Positions 51,242 to 60,337 are shown, counted from the stretch's first letter. The stretch is DNA of 64,000 bases from Scatosoma sp045533485 (GCA_045533485.1 JAZSHX010000044.1:1-64000), one strand, 5' to 3'. A program made the numbers and translations. The notes: generated by a model not told the origin, from the letters alone.

Positions 51242-52675
51242 ATGAGAGATATTGTAGAAAAATTACACGCGGTGGAAGCGGAGATAGAAAAGCGCAGGCG
51301 TTTGGACGCTTTGGCGGCGTACAACACGGGAGAAAAAATACATAAAAAACAGGTGGAGTTTCATAAGTGCCAAAAGCGTAACCGCTGGGTGTTTGGCGGT
51401 AACCGTTCGGGTAAGACGGAGTGCGGCGCGGTGGAGTGCGTATATATGGCGCGCGGTATTCATCCCTATCGGGAAAACCGAAAGGAGACGCTGGGGTGGG
51501 TGGTGTCGTTGTCTACGCAGGTGCAAAGGGACGTTGCGCAAAAGAAGATTTTGCATTATTTACGAAAGGACTGGATTGAGAGCATCGTGATGCAAAGCGG
51601 TAGAAAGGACGCGCCCGAAAGCGGCGTGATCGATTTTATCCGCGTGAAAAACGTGTTTGGCGGCGTGTCGGTGATCGGGTTTAAGAGCTGTGACCAAGGC
51701 AGGGAGAAATTTCAAGGCGCGTCGCTGGATTATGTCTGGTTTGACGAAGAGCCCCCAAAAGAAATTTACGATGAGTGCCGTATGCGCGTTTTGGATAGGC
51801 GCGGCGACGTGTTTGGAACGATGACGCCTTTGAAAGGGTTTACGTTCGTGTATAACGATATTTACTTAAACCGCTATAACGACAAAGAAGTTTGGTATGA
51901 GTTTATGGAGTGGGCGGACAACCCCTATTTGGACGAAAACGAGATTGCCGCGCTGGAAAGCTGTTTGGACGAACAGACTTTGCAAGCGCGTAGGTACGGG
52001 CGGTTTGCAAGCTTGGAAGGGTTGGTATACCCCGAATTTGACGAACGAATACACGTGATTGCGCCGTTTAGCGTGCCCAAGGAGTGGCAGGATAGCATTT
52101 CCATTGACCCCGGACTGCACAATCCCTTGTCGGCGCACTGGTATGCGGTGGATTTTGACGGGAACGTGTACGTGGTTGCCGAGCATTTTGAAGCGGGCAG
52201 GGACATTGATTATCACGCGAATAAGCTGAAAGAAATTTCCCGTGCTTTGGGCTGGAAAACCGATTACAAGGGGAGAATTTCCGCGTTGATTGACAGCGCG
52301 GCGAAGCAAAAGACGTTGGCTAGCGTCAAAAGCGTTGCCGATTTGTTTTACGAACGGGATATTTTGGTCAATCCCGACGTGGATAAGGATTTGTTTGCCG
52401 GGATTGCGCGTGTAAAAAGCTACTTAAACCAAAAAAACGGGTTGCCGAATTTGTATATCTTTGAAAACTGTGTGCAGCTGATACGCGAACTAAAAGGGTA
52501 TTACTGGGGAAGCGGCGACGTGCCGAAAAAGGTGGACGACCATGCTTTGGACGAAATGCGGTATTATCTTATGACCAAGCCCACCCCCACGCAAGATAAG
52601 GCAGAAAAAAGCTGGATACAAAAGGATAAGGAGATGATGATACGGCGCGCAAAGCATAGGAGAAATTACGGGTGA
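51242..52675 (+). CDS. terL: Phage terminase large subunit
   Basis: The 477-residue packaging motor has Walker A GGNRSGKT at 52-59, Walker B VWFDEE (D168-E170) and a coupling segment GTMTPLKG. A C-terminal RNaseH-like nuclease starts at D289 in SISIDPGLHNP, with a second acidic site in ISALIDSAAKQK. ATG 51242 follows AAAGGACGG; longer frames overlap the antisense gene. All key residues are present, so it may be active. No separate small terminase was recognised upstream. Confidence 0.93.
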   Translation: MRDIVEKLHAVEAEIEKRRRLDALAAYNTGEKIHKKQVEFHKCQKRNRWVFGGNRSGKTECGAVECVYMARGIHPYRENRKETLGWVVSLSTQVQRDVAQKKILHYLRKDWIESIVMQSGRKDAPESGVIDFIRVKNVFGGVSVIGFKSCDQGREKFQGASLDYVWFDEEPPKEIYDECRMRVLDRRGDVFGTMTPLKGFTFVYNDIYLNRYNDKEVWYEFMEWADNPYLDENEIAALESCLDEQTLQARRYGRFASLEGLVYPEFDERIHVIAPFSVPKEWQDSISIDPGLHNPLSAHWYAVDFDGNVYVVAEHFEAGRDIDYHANKLKEISRALGWKTDYKGRISALIDSAAKQKTLASVKSVADLFYERDILVNPDVDKDLFAGIARVKSYLNQKNGLPNLYIFENCVQLIRELKGYYWGSGDVPKKVDDHALDEMRYYLMTKPTPTQDKAEKSWIQKDKEMMIRRAKHRRNYG

Positions 52676-52701
52676 CGGGGAGAACGGTAAAAGGAGAGAA
52701 T

Positions 52702-53109
52702 ATGGCAGGAAAGGATACGGAGAGTAAGCTTGAAAACGCTTTATTGAAGGTGGCGCTTGGCTTTCAAGTGGCGGAAGTGACGGAAGAGTTTCAAGAAGTG
52801 GACGGGGAATTGAAATTGACCAAGCGCAAACGGATAAAAAAGGACGTGCCGCCCGATTTGAAAGCCGTGCAGCTGCTTTTGGGGGATACGAGCGGCGTGG
52901 GCGTGGAGAGCATGACGGACGCGCAGCTGGAAGAAGAAAAGCAACGGCTTTTGCAGGCGTTATTGCAGGCGCAACAGGAAAAAGCAAAGGGGCAGGTATG
53001 CGATCAAAAAGCGAAAAAGGCAACAAGCGGTGAAAAAACCGCGGTGAAAAAACCGCGTGCAAAGCCGCGAAAAAAAGTAACGCATAAAAAAGGAGAAGTG
53101 AAAAAATGA
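52702..53109 (+). CDS. Small charged phage protein between terminase and portal
   Basis: The 135-residue protein begins after AAAGGAGAG. The segment ALGFQVAEVTEEFQEVDGELKL...KKDVPPDLKAVQLLL resembles the C-terminal part of small terminase subunits of Firmicutes phages. The tail is very rich in lysine. It could be a displaced TerS-like factor; the usual N-terminal helix-turn-helix is missing. Overlaps the portal gene by four bases. It contains a GGGGCAGGTA repeat copy (52989-52998). Confidence 0.6.
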   Translation: MAGKDTESKLENALLKVALGFQVAEVTEEFQEVDGELKLTKRKRIKKDVPPDLKAVQLLLGDTSGVGVESMTDAQLEEEKQRLLQALLQAQQEKAKGQVCDQKAKKATSGEKTAVKKPRAKPRKKVTHKKGEVKK

Positions 53110-54947
53110 AAATGAGCAAACAGGAAGAAGCGCTTGTAAAGGAGATGGACGATAGGCGCAAGCAAAAAATCGTTTCTAACGTGATGCAGGATTTTCAACG
53201 GCGCAGGGAAGAGAGAAGAAGCTTGGAAAGCGCGTGGATACTCAATCGCAATTTCTTCGGTGGCAATCAATATTGCGACGTGTCGCCCTTTGGCGGTGTG
53301 GAAGAAGAAGACAAGCAATTTTTTTGGCAAACGCACAGGGTGTTTAACCATATCGCGCCTACGGTGGAATCGCGCTTAACCAAGCTGGAAAAATTGCGCC
53401 CCGATTTGCGTGTGCGCGCCTTTTCCGACGAAGAAGGGGACGTAAAGGCGGCGCAGCTTGCGACGGGGGTGTTGAAATATGCGCAAGAGCGTATTGCGTT
53501 TACGGAAATTGCGGCGCGCGTTACCGTTTGGTCGGAAGTTTGCGGCAGCGGTTTTTACAAGATTGCTTGGGATGAACGGGGCGGTAAGCAGGTCGCAGTA
53601 GACGAACAGGGCGAGCCCGTTTACGAAGGGGAAATCAGCGTGAGCGACGTGTCGCCGTTTGAAATTTATCCCGATAGGTTGAACGTGGAAAGTATTGCCG
53701 AGCTGGACAGCATTATCCACGCAAAGGCGGTAAGCGCGGAATATATTTTCGACCGTTTTGGAGTGGAAGTGGCAGGTGAAGCCGTGACGGAGCTTTCCCT
53801 GCATGGGGGCGTGCTCGGCGGTGAGCAGTATGCTACGGTGGAAAACGGCGTTATCTTGGTGGAGCGTTATACGCGTCCGTCTACGGCGTATCCCAAAGGA
53901 CGGGTGGAAATCGTTGCAGGAAATACCTTGCTATACGAAGGGGATTTGCCCTATCGCAACGGGGAGCGCGGAGAGCGTATTTTTCCGTTTGTCAAACAGG
54001 ATTGTATGCGCTTGCCCGGGGCGTTTTTCGGGACGAGTATCGTAGAGAGATTGATTCCCGTGCAAAGGGCGTATAACGCGGTGCGCAACAGAAAGCACGA
54101 GTTTTTGAACCGCTTGTCAATGGGGGTATTGACGGTCGAAGACGGTAGCGTGGATACCGATGAGCTGGCGGAAGAAGGGTTGTTGCCCGGTAAAATTTTG
54201 GTGTACCGTCAAGGCGGAAAAGCGCCCGAAATGCTCGATTGCGGTAAAATTCCCGCGGAGTTTGCCGTGGAAGAAGAGTGGCTGGAAAACGAGTTTGCGC
54301 TCATTAGCGGCGTGAGTGAACTTTCGCAAAATTCCACGCCTATGCGCGTGACAAGCGCAACGGGCTTACAGCTGTTGCTTGCGCAGGACGAAGCAAGGTT
54401 GTCGACGACGATACATAACGTGGAGTGGGCGATGAAGGAAGTGGGCAGACAGATTTTGCGCTTGTACAAGCAGTTTGCAGGTTCTGCGCGGTTGATGACG
54501 TTCACGGGAGAAAATAAGCGCACGCAGATTTATTATTTCAACGCGGCGGATTTGTCGGTGACGGATATTCAATTTGAAACGAAGGAGATTTCTTCGCCCG
54601 AAGAAAAACGGGAAGTGATATTCAAGCTTTACGAAGCGGGGCTTTTGTCTGACGATGACGGAAAGGTGTCGATAGAAAACAAAAATCGTATTTTGCAGGC
54701 GTTTGGGTTTGGCAGTTTTGAAAACGCAAGGGATATTTCCGCTTTGCATATCGCAAAGGCAGGGGAAGAGAATTTGCAGCTTAAATCGCAAGAGCTTGCG
54801 CCCGACGTATTTGATGCGCACGCGTTGCATATTACCGAACACACGCGGTTTTTGCTGAGCGAAGAATTCAAAAAGTGTGCCGATAAGGAACAGGTGAAAC
54901 AGCGGTTTTTGGCGCATATACAGTTGCATAAGCAACAAATGGAATAA
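53106..54947 (+). CDS. Phage portal protein, P22-like
   Basis: The 613-residue protein has portal features of short-tailed phages: WILNRNFFGGNQY near the start, VSPFEIYPDRLNVESIAELD, IVERLIPVQRAYNAVRNRKHEFLNR and VTSATGLQLLLAQDEARLS. It forms the dodecameric ring through which DNA enters the head. AAAAGGAG supports ATG 53106. Length is somewhat below P22 gp1 (725). Appears intact. Confidence 0.85.
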   Translation: MKMSKQEEALVKEMDDRRKQKIVSNVMQDFQRRREERRSLESAWILNRNFFGGNQYCDVSPFGGVEEEDKQFFWQTHRVFNHIAPTVESRLTKLEKLRPDLRVRAFSDEEGDVKAAQLATGVLKYAQERIAFTEIAARVTVWSEVCGSGFYKIAWDERGGKQVAVDEQGEPVYEGEISVSDVSPFEIYPDRLNVESIAELDSIIHAKAVSAEYIFDRFGVEVAGEAVTELSLHGGVLGGEQYATVENGVILVERYTRPSTAYPKGRVEIVAGNTLLYEGDLPYRNGERGERIFPFVKQDCMRLPGAFFGTSIVERLIPVQRAYNAVRNRKHEFLNRLSMGVLTVEDGSVDTDELAEEGLLPGKILVYRQGGKAPEMLDCGKIPAEFAVEEEWLENEFALISGVSELSQNSTPMRVTSATGLQLLLAQDEARLSTTIHNVEWAMKEVGRQILRLYKQFAGSARLMTFTGENKRTQIYYFNAADLSVTDIQFETKEISSPEEKREVIFKLYEAGLLSDDDGKVSIENKNRILQAFGFGSFENARDISALHIAKAGEENLQLKSQELAPDVFDAHALHITEHTRFLLSEEFKKCADKEQVKQRFLAHIQLHKQQME

Positions 54948-54983
54948 AAAAAAGTAAATAAAATAAAGGAGAAAAAGAGAGAT

Positions 54984-55787
54984 ATGGAAAAGGAGAACGT
55001 TTACGAACAAAATATCCAAGCGGAGACGGTTGCGCGTGCAACGGAGCCGACCGAAGAATGCGGTGCGGAAAATGAGAGCTTGGCGGTCTTGGGGAAATTT
55101 AAGGACGTAGACGCCCTTGTTAGGGCGTACGAAAATTTGGAAGCGGAGTTTACGCGCCGCAGCCAAAAACTCAAAGTGCTGGAAAAGCAAGCGGAACAAT
55201 TTGCGCGAGAAAAAGAGCAAGCAGGCGCAGATAACGGGGTGGAAAAACTTCGTAAAAACGCACTGCAACGCAGAAAGGAAGCAATGGAATTTGATAAATT
55301 TGTTGCGGACGTTCATACGGCGAACGCGTGCGCCGATGTGCAGGAAACGCAAAATGACGACGTAAATTCCGCTATGTTTTTGCAGGCAGGTACGCGGCAA
55401 GACGGGGCGGCTGACGCGCAAGCGTTAGCTGTGCAAACGGCAGATCCCAAAACGCAAACGAGTGGTCAAGAGCGTTTGGTTGAGCAACAAACAGCGGAAG
55501 ATGGTGAAAATGCGTCGGCGAAAGAAAAAACGCGCGTGGCGTCCGTCGGGCGATGTGCAAAAAGCGTAGAATTGTCTTCCGAAGAGCTTTTTGCCAAGGT
55601 AAACGCTGATGAAAGCGTGCGATTGCGTATTATCGGGGAGTATTTATCTTCGATCGGGAAAACTGCCGCACCGTTGATGCAGGGCGGCACGGGAACGCTG
55701 GCTATGCCGCCGATGAAGCCCAAGACGTTTAACGACGCAGGGAATATGGCGCTCCGTTTTTTCAAAAAGGACGGGGTGCAAGCGTAA
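54984..55787 (+). CDS. Phage scaffolding-type protein
   Basis: The 267-residue acidic/helical protein has the segment LGKFKDVDALVRAYENLEAEFTRR, which opens many Firmicutes phage scaffolds, then coiled coil and low-complexity linker. The C-terminus is conserved-looking (SVRLRIIGEYLSSIG, PMKPKTFNDAGNMALRFFKK). Its place between portal and capsid genes is the scaffold position. It should assemble inside the prohead and leave. No prohead protease gene is present. Confidence 0.75.
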   Translation: MEKENVYEQNIQAETVARATEPTEECGAENESLAVLGKFKDVDALVRAYENLEAEFTRRSQKLKVLEKQAEQFAREKEQAGADNGVEKLRKNALQRRKEAMEFDKFVADVHTANACADVQETQNDDVNSAMFLQAGTRQDGAADAQALAVQTADPKTQTSGQERLVEQQTAEDGENASAKEKTRVASVGRCAKSVELSSEELFAKVNADESVRLRIIGEYLSSIGKTAAPLMQGGTGTLAMPPMKPKTFNDAGNMALRFFKKDGVQA

Positions 55788-55814
55788 AAAAATCAGTTTA
55801 AGGAGAAAGTATAT

Positions 55815-56981
55815 ATGGTAACAATTCAAAGCGCGGACAGCGCATTAAAATCTTTTTATTTGGACGCGGTGACGGAAGCGCTCAACTTAAAGGCGAACCC
55901 TTTGCTTGCGCAATTAGAACGCACGGAAAATAACGTCGTTGGCAAAGACGTGCGCAGAAGCGTGCGTTTCGGTGTGGGCGGCGGTGTGAGCGCAGGCAGT
56001 GAAACGGGCGATCTTCCCACGTCTGCGCCTGCGCAACGCTTACAGCTTGTCGCGCCGCTGAAAAACTTGTACGGCACGATTGAAATTTCCGATAAAGCCA
56101 TTCGCGCGGCGTCGAGCAATGAAGGCGCGTTCGTCAACCTTTTGAACGACGAAATGCAATCGCTTGTACAAAATGCGAAATTTAACTTTGGCAGAATGCT
56201 TTACGGTAACGGCAAAAGTAAGATTGCAACGGTGGTTTCGGCAAACGGGGCAAGCGTTACGTTTGACGCGGTGAACGGCTTGGTGGAAGGTATGATCGTG
56301 GATTTTATCGACGAATCTTCCTATCCCTATGACGACGCGAAGGGCTGTAAAGTGCTTTCCGTGGACAATGCGACGAATACCGTTATCTTTGATAAGGCGG
56401 GGCTGGGCAGCATTGTTGACGAAGGGGCGACCGTTTGCCTGCAAGGCAGTAAAAATTATGAGCTTACCGGTTTAGACGCGATTTTCAGCGACGGTGAAAT
56501 TTACGGCCACGCGCGTAGCGATAGCGGTTTATTGAAAGCGACGGTGCAAACGAACGTGGGCGCGATTACGGAAGAAATTGTGCAAAAAGCCATCGACGGC
56601 GTAGAAGAACGCACGGGCGTGAAAACCAACTTTATCGTTTGCTCGTGGGGCGTAAAGCGTGCGCTTGTCAAATACTACCGTGAAAACGGTTTGACGCTTG
56701 CTACCGTGCAAGTGGCAGGCGGTTATCAAGCGTTGGATTTCCACGGCGTGCCTATCGTTGTGGATAGATTTTGCCCTAAGGGTACGATGTATCTTTTGAA
56801 TACGGACGATTTCAAAATTCATCAGCTTTGCGACTGGAAGTGGCTGGAAGGCGAAGACGGCAAAATTTTGAAGCAAATTCCCGGTAAACCCGTGTATACC
56901 GCGACGCTTGTAAAATATGCCGAACTTATGTGCGACCGTCCTAACGCGCAAGTGAAATTGACAGGTATCACCGAAGCGTAA
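55815..56981 (+). CDS. Phage major capsid protein
   Basis: The 388-residue HK97-fold-type protein has LKSFYLDAVTEALNLKANPLL at the N-terminus, a GTIEISDKAIRAASSNEGAF stretch, a domain around residues 130-220 that may be an inserted beta domain, and a C-terminal VYTATLVKYAELMCDRPNAQV. Start after AAGGAG at 55815. Codon use looks like that of host genes around it. No frameshift or internal stop. Confidence 0.85.
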   Translation: MVTIQSADSALKSFYLDAVTEALNLKANPLLAQLERTENNVVGKDVRRSVRFGVGGGVSAGSETGDLPTSAPAQRLQLVAPLKNLYGTIEISDKAIRAASSNEGAFVNLLNDEMQSLVQNAKFNFGRMLYGNGKSKIATVVSANGASVTFDAVNGLVEGMIVDFIDESSYPYDDAKGCKVLSVDNATNTVIFDKAGLGSIVDEGATVCLQGSKNYELTGLDAIFSDGEIYGHARSDSGLLKATVQTNVGAITEEIVQKAIDGVEERTGVKTNFIVCSWGVKRALVKYYRENGLTLATVQVAGGYQALDFHGVPIVVDRFCPKGTMYLLNTDDFKIHQLCDWKWLEGEDGKILKQIPGKPVYTATLVKYAELMCDRPNAQVKLTGITEA

Positions 56982-57029
56982 GCAAACGGCTGAAACGGGG
57001 AATATACCGTGATGATTTCATAAAAGAAA

Positions 57030-57063
57030 GTACCCATGTACGCGTTGAACGGTACATGGGTAC
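57030..57063. repeat. Perfect 12-bp inverted repeat between capsid and connector genes
   Basis: GTACCCATGTAC (57030-57041) and GTACATGGGTAC (57052-57063) flank GCGTTGAACG. There is no T-run, so it is not a standard terminator. Possible roles are mRNA processing, attenuation to give excess capsid protein, or a protein site. The left arm and loop resemble copies near 6070 and 40690. Confidence 0.75.
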
Positions 57064-57084
57064 AATGTTATAAGGAGATATAAA

Positions 57085-57636
57085 ATGGAGATAGTGGATA
57101 TAATTAGAAGCGCGGCGTGGTATATCGGCGTGCTGGATTTGGTGGACGCGTATTTGCAGGACGACGAGTGGGACGGATACCAAACCACGCAGGATTTGTT
57201 GCGCGCGTTTAATAACGTGGAAAAACAACTGGCGCTGGAATATTTGCCGTTGATTGAAAAGGAAGGGTTTAACACGGAAACGGGGGAAATTTTCTTTGAA
57301 GAATTTTCTTATCCTGTGGTGCGTATCGTCAACGTGTACGACCAGCAGGGGGAAAAGCAGCCGTTTACGCTTATGCCGACGTATTTACAAACGTCGAAGG
57401 GGGATTTGACGATAGAATACGCGTATACGCCGTATGAAAAGGACGTTTACGATCAAACGGATCATCAATTATGCGTGGCGCAGCCCTTGTACGTTTTCGG
57501 GGTGTTAGCGGAATATTATCTTGCCAAAGGGGCTTTTGAAGAAGCGGCGGTTTGGGATAAAAAATACAAGGACGCCATTTCCGCAAGCTACCGTATGCAA
57601 AAAGGCAAACGCATTGCCGGCAGGGGGTGGTTGTAA
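57085..57636 (+). CDS. Head-tail connector-like phage protein
   Basis: The 183-residue protein has a helical N-terminal half (LRAFNNVEKQLALEYLPLIEKE), a beta-rich middle (FSYPVVRIVNVYDQQGEKQPF) and a helical end (EEAAVWDKKYKDAISASYR). Size and location after the capsid gene match the tail-accessory/gp4 place in P22-like phages; direct sequence resemblance is weak. AAGGAG before the ATG. It overlaps the next gene (TAATG). Confidence 0.6.
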   Translation: MEIVDIIRSAAWYIGVLDLVDAYLQDDEWDGYQTTQDLLRAFNNVEKQLALEYLPLIEKEGFNTETGEIFFEEFSYPVVRIVNVYDQQGEKQPFTLMPTYLQTSKGDLTIEYAYTPYEKDVYDQTDHQLCVAQPLYVFGVLAEYYLAKGAFEEAAVWDKKYKDAISASYRMQKGKRIAGRGWL

Positions 57637-59012
57637 TGGCTGTTTTTACGGCGAAAGGAAAAGCGCCGATACAAGTGAAAACGCAACGAAAAAGATTTGT
57701 ATATCGAAGCTTTGCGGCGGATTATGAAGGTAAAAGCGGAGACGACGTTGCCCAAGGGACGCGTATGGAAAATTGCGATTGTACAGGCGGTAAATTACGC
57801 TTAATGAACACGTTAGAAGCGTGTATCAGCCCAAGTACGGGATTTTCCATCAAACTGCCGTCGTCACCAGCGCCTACGCAGTTGTTTCAGTTAAAAAAGA
57901 TGATTAACGGAACGGAGCGCATCGTGTATTGTTATATGGTGGAAAACGGCGATTTGTACGTTGCTGCGGTTACGGGCGGCGGTCAAGGCAAGCTTTATAA
58001 CGTTGGGGAAAACAGTAAAGGGATTTTGGTGTACGACGCGGAGAAAGCGCAAGCGCTTGCGTTTGTGGGCAAAGCCGGAGTTTTTATATACAATATACAA
58101 TCGGGACAATGGTGTACAACGAAAAGCTTTTTACCGTTGGGGTGTTTCGTAAACGGGCGTTTGTTCACGGCAACGACGGACGGGAAGCTGGCGTATTTTT
58201 CTCCGTTTACCGTGACTTCTTATCAAGAGACAATGGAAGGCGCGGGGGAAGTGGCGTTGCCCGAAACGGTGGGGAAAATCGTGGATATTGTCGACGTAAA
58301 CGAGTACGTGTACGTATTTTGCGAATACGGTATATTTCGTTTGAAGGCGGCGGCGAGCGCAAGAGATTTTTGCTTGGAAACAGTGCCGTATAACGGCGAA
58401 AAAATTATCGGCGGCAGTGCTTGTGCAACAACGCATAACGGCGGAGAGATTTTCTTTATGAATACGCACGGATTACACACGCTGAACGGAAAAAAGGCGG
58501 TGTGTCACGGTAAAGTTGCAAAGGAAATGATTAAGCCGGAGCAAAGCGGCTGTAAGGGGATGCAGGTGGACGAAAAATATTTGCTGTATTTTGAGAATAT
58601 TTACAGCGAAAAAGTTGCCTATGCGATTGATTTGGAAACTAAGCAAGCGTACCCTATTAGCAGATACGAAAATGCAACGGCGTGTCTTGGCGGTGTGTTT
58701 GTGGAGAAAAATAATTATTTATATCGGTTGCGTATACACGACGGAACAAGCTCTCCAAACAGCTTAACCTTTGAAACACCGCTGTATTTTGGTTCCAGTA
58801 AAACAAAGCTGTTGAAATCGGTGCAGGTGTTTGGGACGGGTTCGACAAACCTATATATAACCAGCGAATACGGTGCGTGTGAGCGCACTGTGGAAGCGGC
58901 AGGGAAAAGCGTGAACGTGCATTTGAAGGGCGATTGCTTTACCTTTCGTTTTTCCTGTTATAGAAACAGCTGCATTACGGGTTTTGCGGCGGACGTCGTA
59001 ACGTTAGAATAA
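57636..59012 (+). CDS. Virion propeller-like neck protein (gp10-like position)
   Basis: The 458-residue protein has repeated beta-blade segments (NGDLYVAAVTGGGQGKLYNV, GVFIYNIQSGQWCTT, GRLFTATTDGKLAYFSPF, EIFFMNTHGLHTLNGKKAV). Length and gene order match the DNA-stabilisation/neck protein gp10 of P22 (about 470 residues), which closes the portal after packaging. The function is inferred from place and shape rather than a clear motif. Start at ATG 57636 overlapping the upstream stop. Confidence 0.6.
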   Translation: MAVFTAKGKAPIQVKTQRKRFVYRSFAADYEGKSGDDVAQGTRMENCDCTGGKLRLMNTLEACISPSTGFSIKLPSSPAPTQLFQLKKMINGTERIVYCYMVENGDLYVAAVTGGGQGKLYNVGENSKGILVYDAEKAQALAFVGKAGVFIYNIQSGQWCTTKSFLPLGCFVNGRLFTATTDGKLAYFSPFTVTSYQETMEGAGEVALPETVGKIVDIVDVNEYVYVFCEYGIFRLKAAASARDFCLETVPYNGEKIIGGSACATTHNGGEIFFMNTHGLHTLNGKKAVCHGKVAKEMIKPEQSGCKGMQVDEKYLLYFENIYSEKVAYAIDLETKQAYPISRYENATACLGGVFVEKNNYLYRLRIHDGTSSPNSLTFETPLYFGSSKTKLLKSVQVFGTGSTNLYITSEYGACERTVEAAGKSVNVHLKGDCFTFRFSCYRNSCITGFAADVVTLE

Positions 59013-59022
59013 GGAGAAAAAA

Positions 59023-59505
59023 ATGACGATTGATATTATTTCCTTTACCAACGAACAGTTTGCTTCGTTGAACGCAGAGCAAATTTTGCAAATCAAGGAA
59101 GCGCAGGTGAAGAAGAACGCGTTGGATAGAAAATTGCAACAGGATATGCTAAAAGAAAAGTACCGTTTGCAGGATAACGGTATGTATCTTTCGGGGATTT
59201 GGGATAGGTATTGCAATCAGCTGCGTGAAGTGTACGCGCAGGAAGTGGAAATACTGCGCGAAGCGTTGCTGTTTTATTTGCAATATTCCGCGAAGCCGGA
59301 AGAAGAACAGGCGCAGTCTGCGCCGTATACCGTCGATTATGCGCTGGAAATGGCGGATAGGTATATCCTTGTGCGCGATTATTATATGAGCGCGTATACG
59401 GACAGCGCGGCGCGCGTGACTGCGTTCAAGCAGGACGCCGTTGCAAGGCAGTATTTGGGTGAATTTTACGCAACGCTGTATGATTATTTGTTGGCGCAAG
59501 GTTGA
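59023..59505 (+). CDS. Small helical phage protein, last gene of the island
   Basis: The 160-residue protein is almost entirely helical (ILQIKEAQVKKNALDRKLQQ; VEILREALLFYLQYS), with an AAGGAG start site. In P22 order this place is held by the tail needle gp26 or the first ejection protein; no motif decides. A strong terminator follows. No phage gene was recognised beyond it. Confidence 0.6.
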   Translation: MTIDIISFTNEQFASLNAEQILQIKEAQVKKNALDRKLQQDMLKEKYRLQDNGMYLSGIWDRYCNQLREVYAQEVEILREALLFYLQYSAKPEEEQAQSAPYTVDYALEMADRYILVRDYYMSAYTDSAARVTAFKQDAVARQYLGEFYATLYDYLLAQG

Positions 59506-59512
59506 TTTTTTT

Positions 59513-59538
59513 GGGGGCATTTGCTTGCCCCCTTTTTT
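59513..59538 (+). terminator. Terminator closing the phage module
   Basis: GGGGGCA (59513-59519), loop TTTGCT-like, TGCCCCC, then TTTTTT. Confidence 0.92.
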
Positions 59539-59539
59539 C

Positions 59540-59700
59540 AGTTATGAGCGATGGTTGCCTGACGGCAAGTTATGAGTTATGGTGCAATGTTGGGGGGAGA
59601 GTGGTCGACACCCATCCGCCACACTGTGTGTGCACCTTCCCCCACTGGGGAAGGCAGGGGGAAGTGAAGAGTGAATAGTGAAGAGTGAATAGTGAATAGG
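59540..59700. repeat. Dispersed palindromic and short tandem repeats downstream of the phage module
   Basis: The stretch holds AGTTATGAG repeats. CCTTCCCC (59635-59642) pairs with GGGGAAGG (59647-59654). Two exact copies of GTGAAGAGTGAATA (59664-59691) and a partial third complete it. The ACACCCATCCGCCAC...CCTTCCCC pattern resembles repeats scattered in gut Clostridia. No gene is credible in it. Confidence 0.65.
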
Positions 59701-59725
59701 TGCGGAAAAAGTAAGGCGAATTTGC

Positions 59726-59754
59726 TTGCGTTTTGTGGCGGAATTTGGTATAAT
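59726..59754 (+). promoter_or_regulatory. dut: Promoter of dut
   Basis: TTGCGT (59726-59731), 17-base spacer, TATAAT (59749-59754). Confidence 0.7.
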
Positions 59755-59819
59755 ATCGATAAGAAAATAACGTTTTGTCAAAATTGCGTTTGGCAAAATG
59801 AGAAAAAGGGGATACGGTT

Positions 59820-60266
59820 ATGTCCATACCTACTATTGCTGTGAAAAAATTGAGAGAAAACGCTGTGTTGCCGACGTATGGTTCGGCGTATGCCGCTGGG
59901 GCGGATTTGTATGCCGCTATCGATACGGAAATTTGTATTATGCCAAATGAAACCAAGCTTATCCCTACGGGGCTGGCGATGGAAATTCCGTTTGGCTACG
60001 GCGGTTTTATTTACGCGCGCAGCGGGCTTGCGTCTAAGCGCGGTCTTGCGCCTGCGAACAAGGTGGGCGTGGTGGACGCCGATTATCGCGGAGAAGTGAT
60101 GGTGGCGCTGCATAATCACTCTTCTATCCCCCAAACGGTGGCGGTTGGGGAGCGTATCGCACAGCTGGTGATCGCGCCGTTTTTGCAGGTTGCCTACACG
60201 GAGCAGGACGAATTGAGTGAAACGGTGCGCGGCGACGGCGGCTTTGGAAGTACGGGCAGAAAATAA
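59820..60266 (+). CDS. dut: dUTP pyrophosphatase
   Basis: The 148-residue trimeric enzyme hydrolyses dUTP to dUMP and PPi. All five motifs are visible: AAGADLYA, ARSGLASKRG, GVVDADYRGEV, GERIAQLVI and the P-loop-like RGDGGFGSTG. Phages often carry dut, but the separate promoter and the following tRNA and redox genes suggest a host gene. AAAGGGG precedes the ATG. Confidence 0.96.
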   Translation: MSIPTIAVKKLRENAVLPTYGSAYAAGADLYAAIDTEICIMPNETKLIPTGLAMEIPFGYGGFIYARSGLASKRGLAPANKVGVVDADYRGEVMVALHNHSSIPQTVAVGERIAQLVIAPFLQVAYTEQDELSETVRGDGGFGSTGRK

Positions 60267-60337
60267 GCAAAAAATACCGTTTCTTAGGGGCAGGTATTTG
60301 ATGAAATGATTTTTACGAATGGGAAAGGTGGCGTAAT

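Noticed and set aside
59820..60266. dut as part of the phage island
   Set aside because: A terminator, a repeat cluster and a separate promoter divide it from the capsid genes, and the genes after it are housekeeping. Phage origin cannot be fully excluded.
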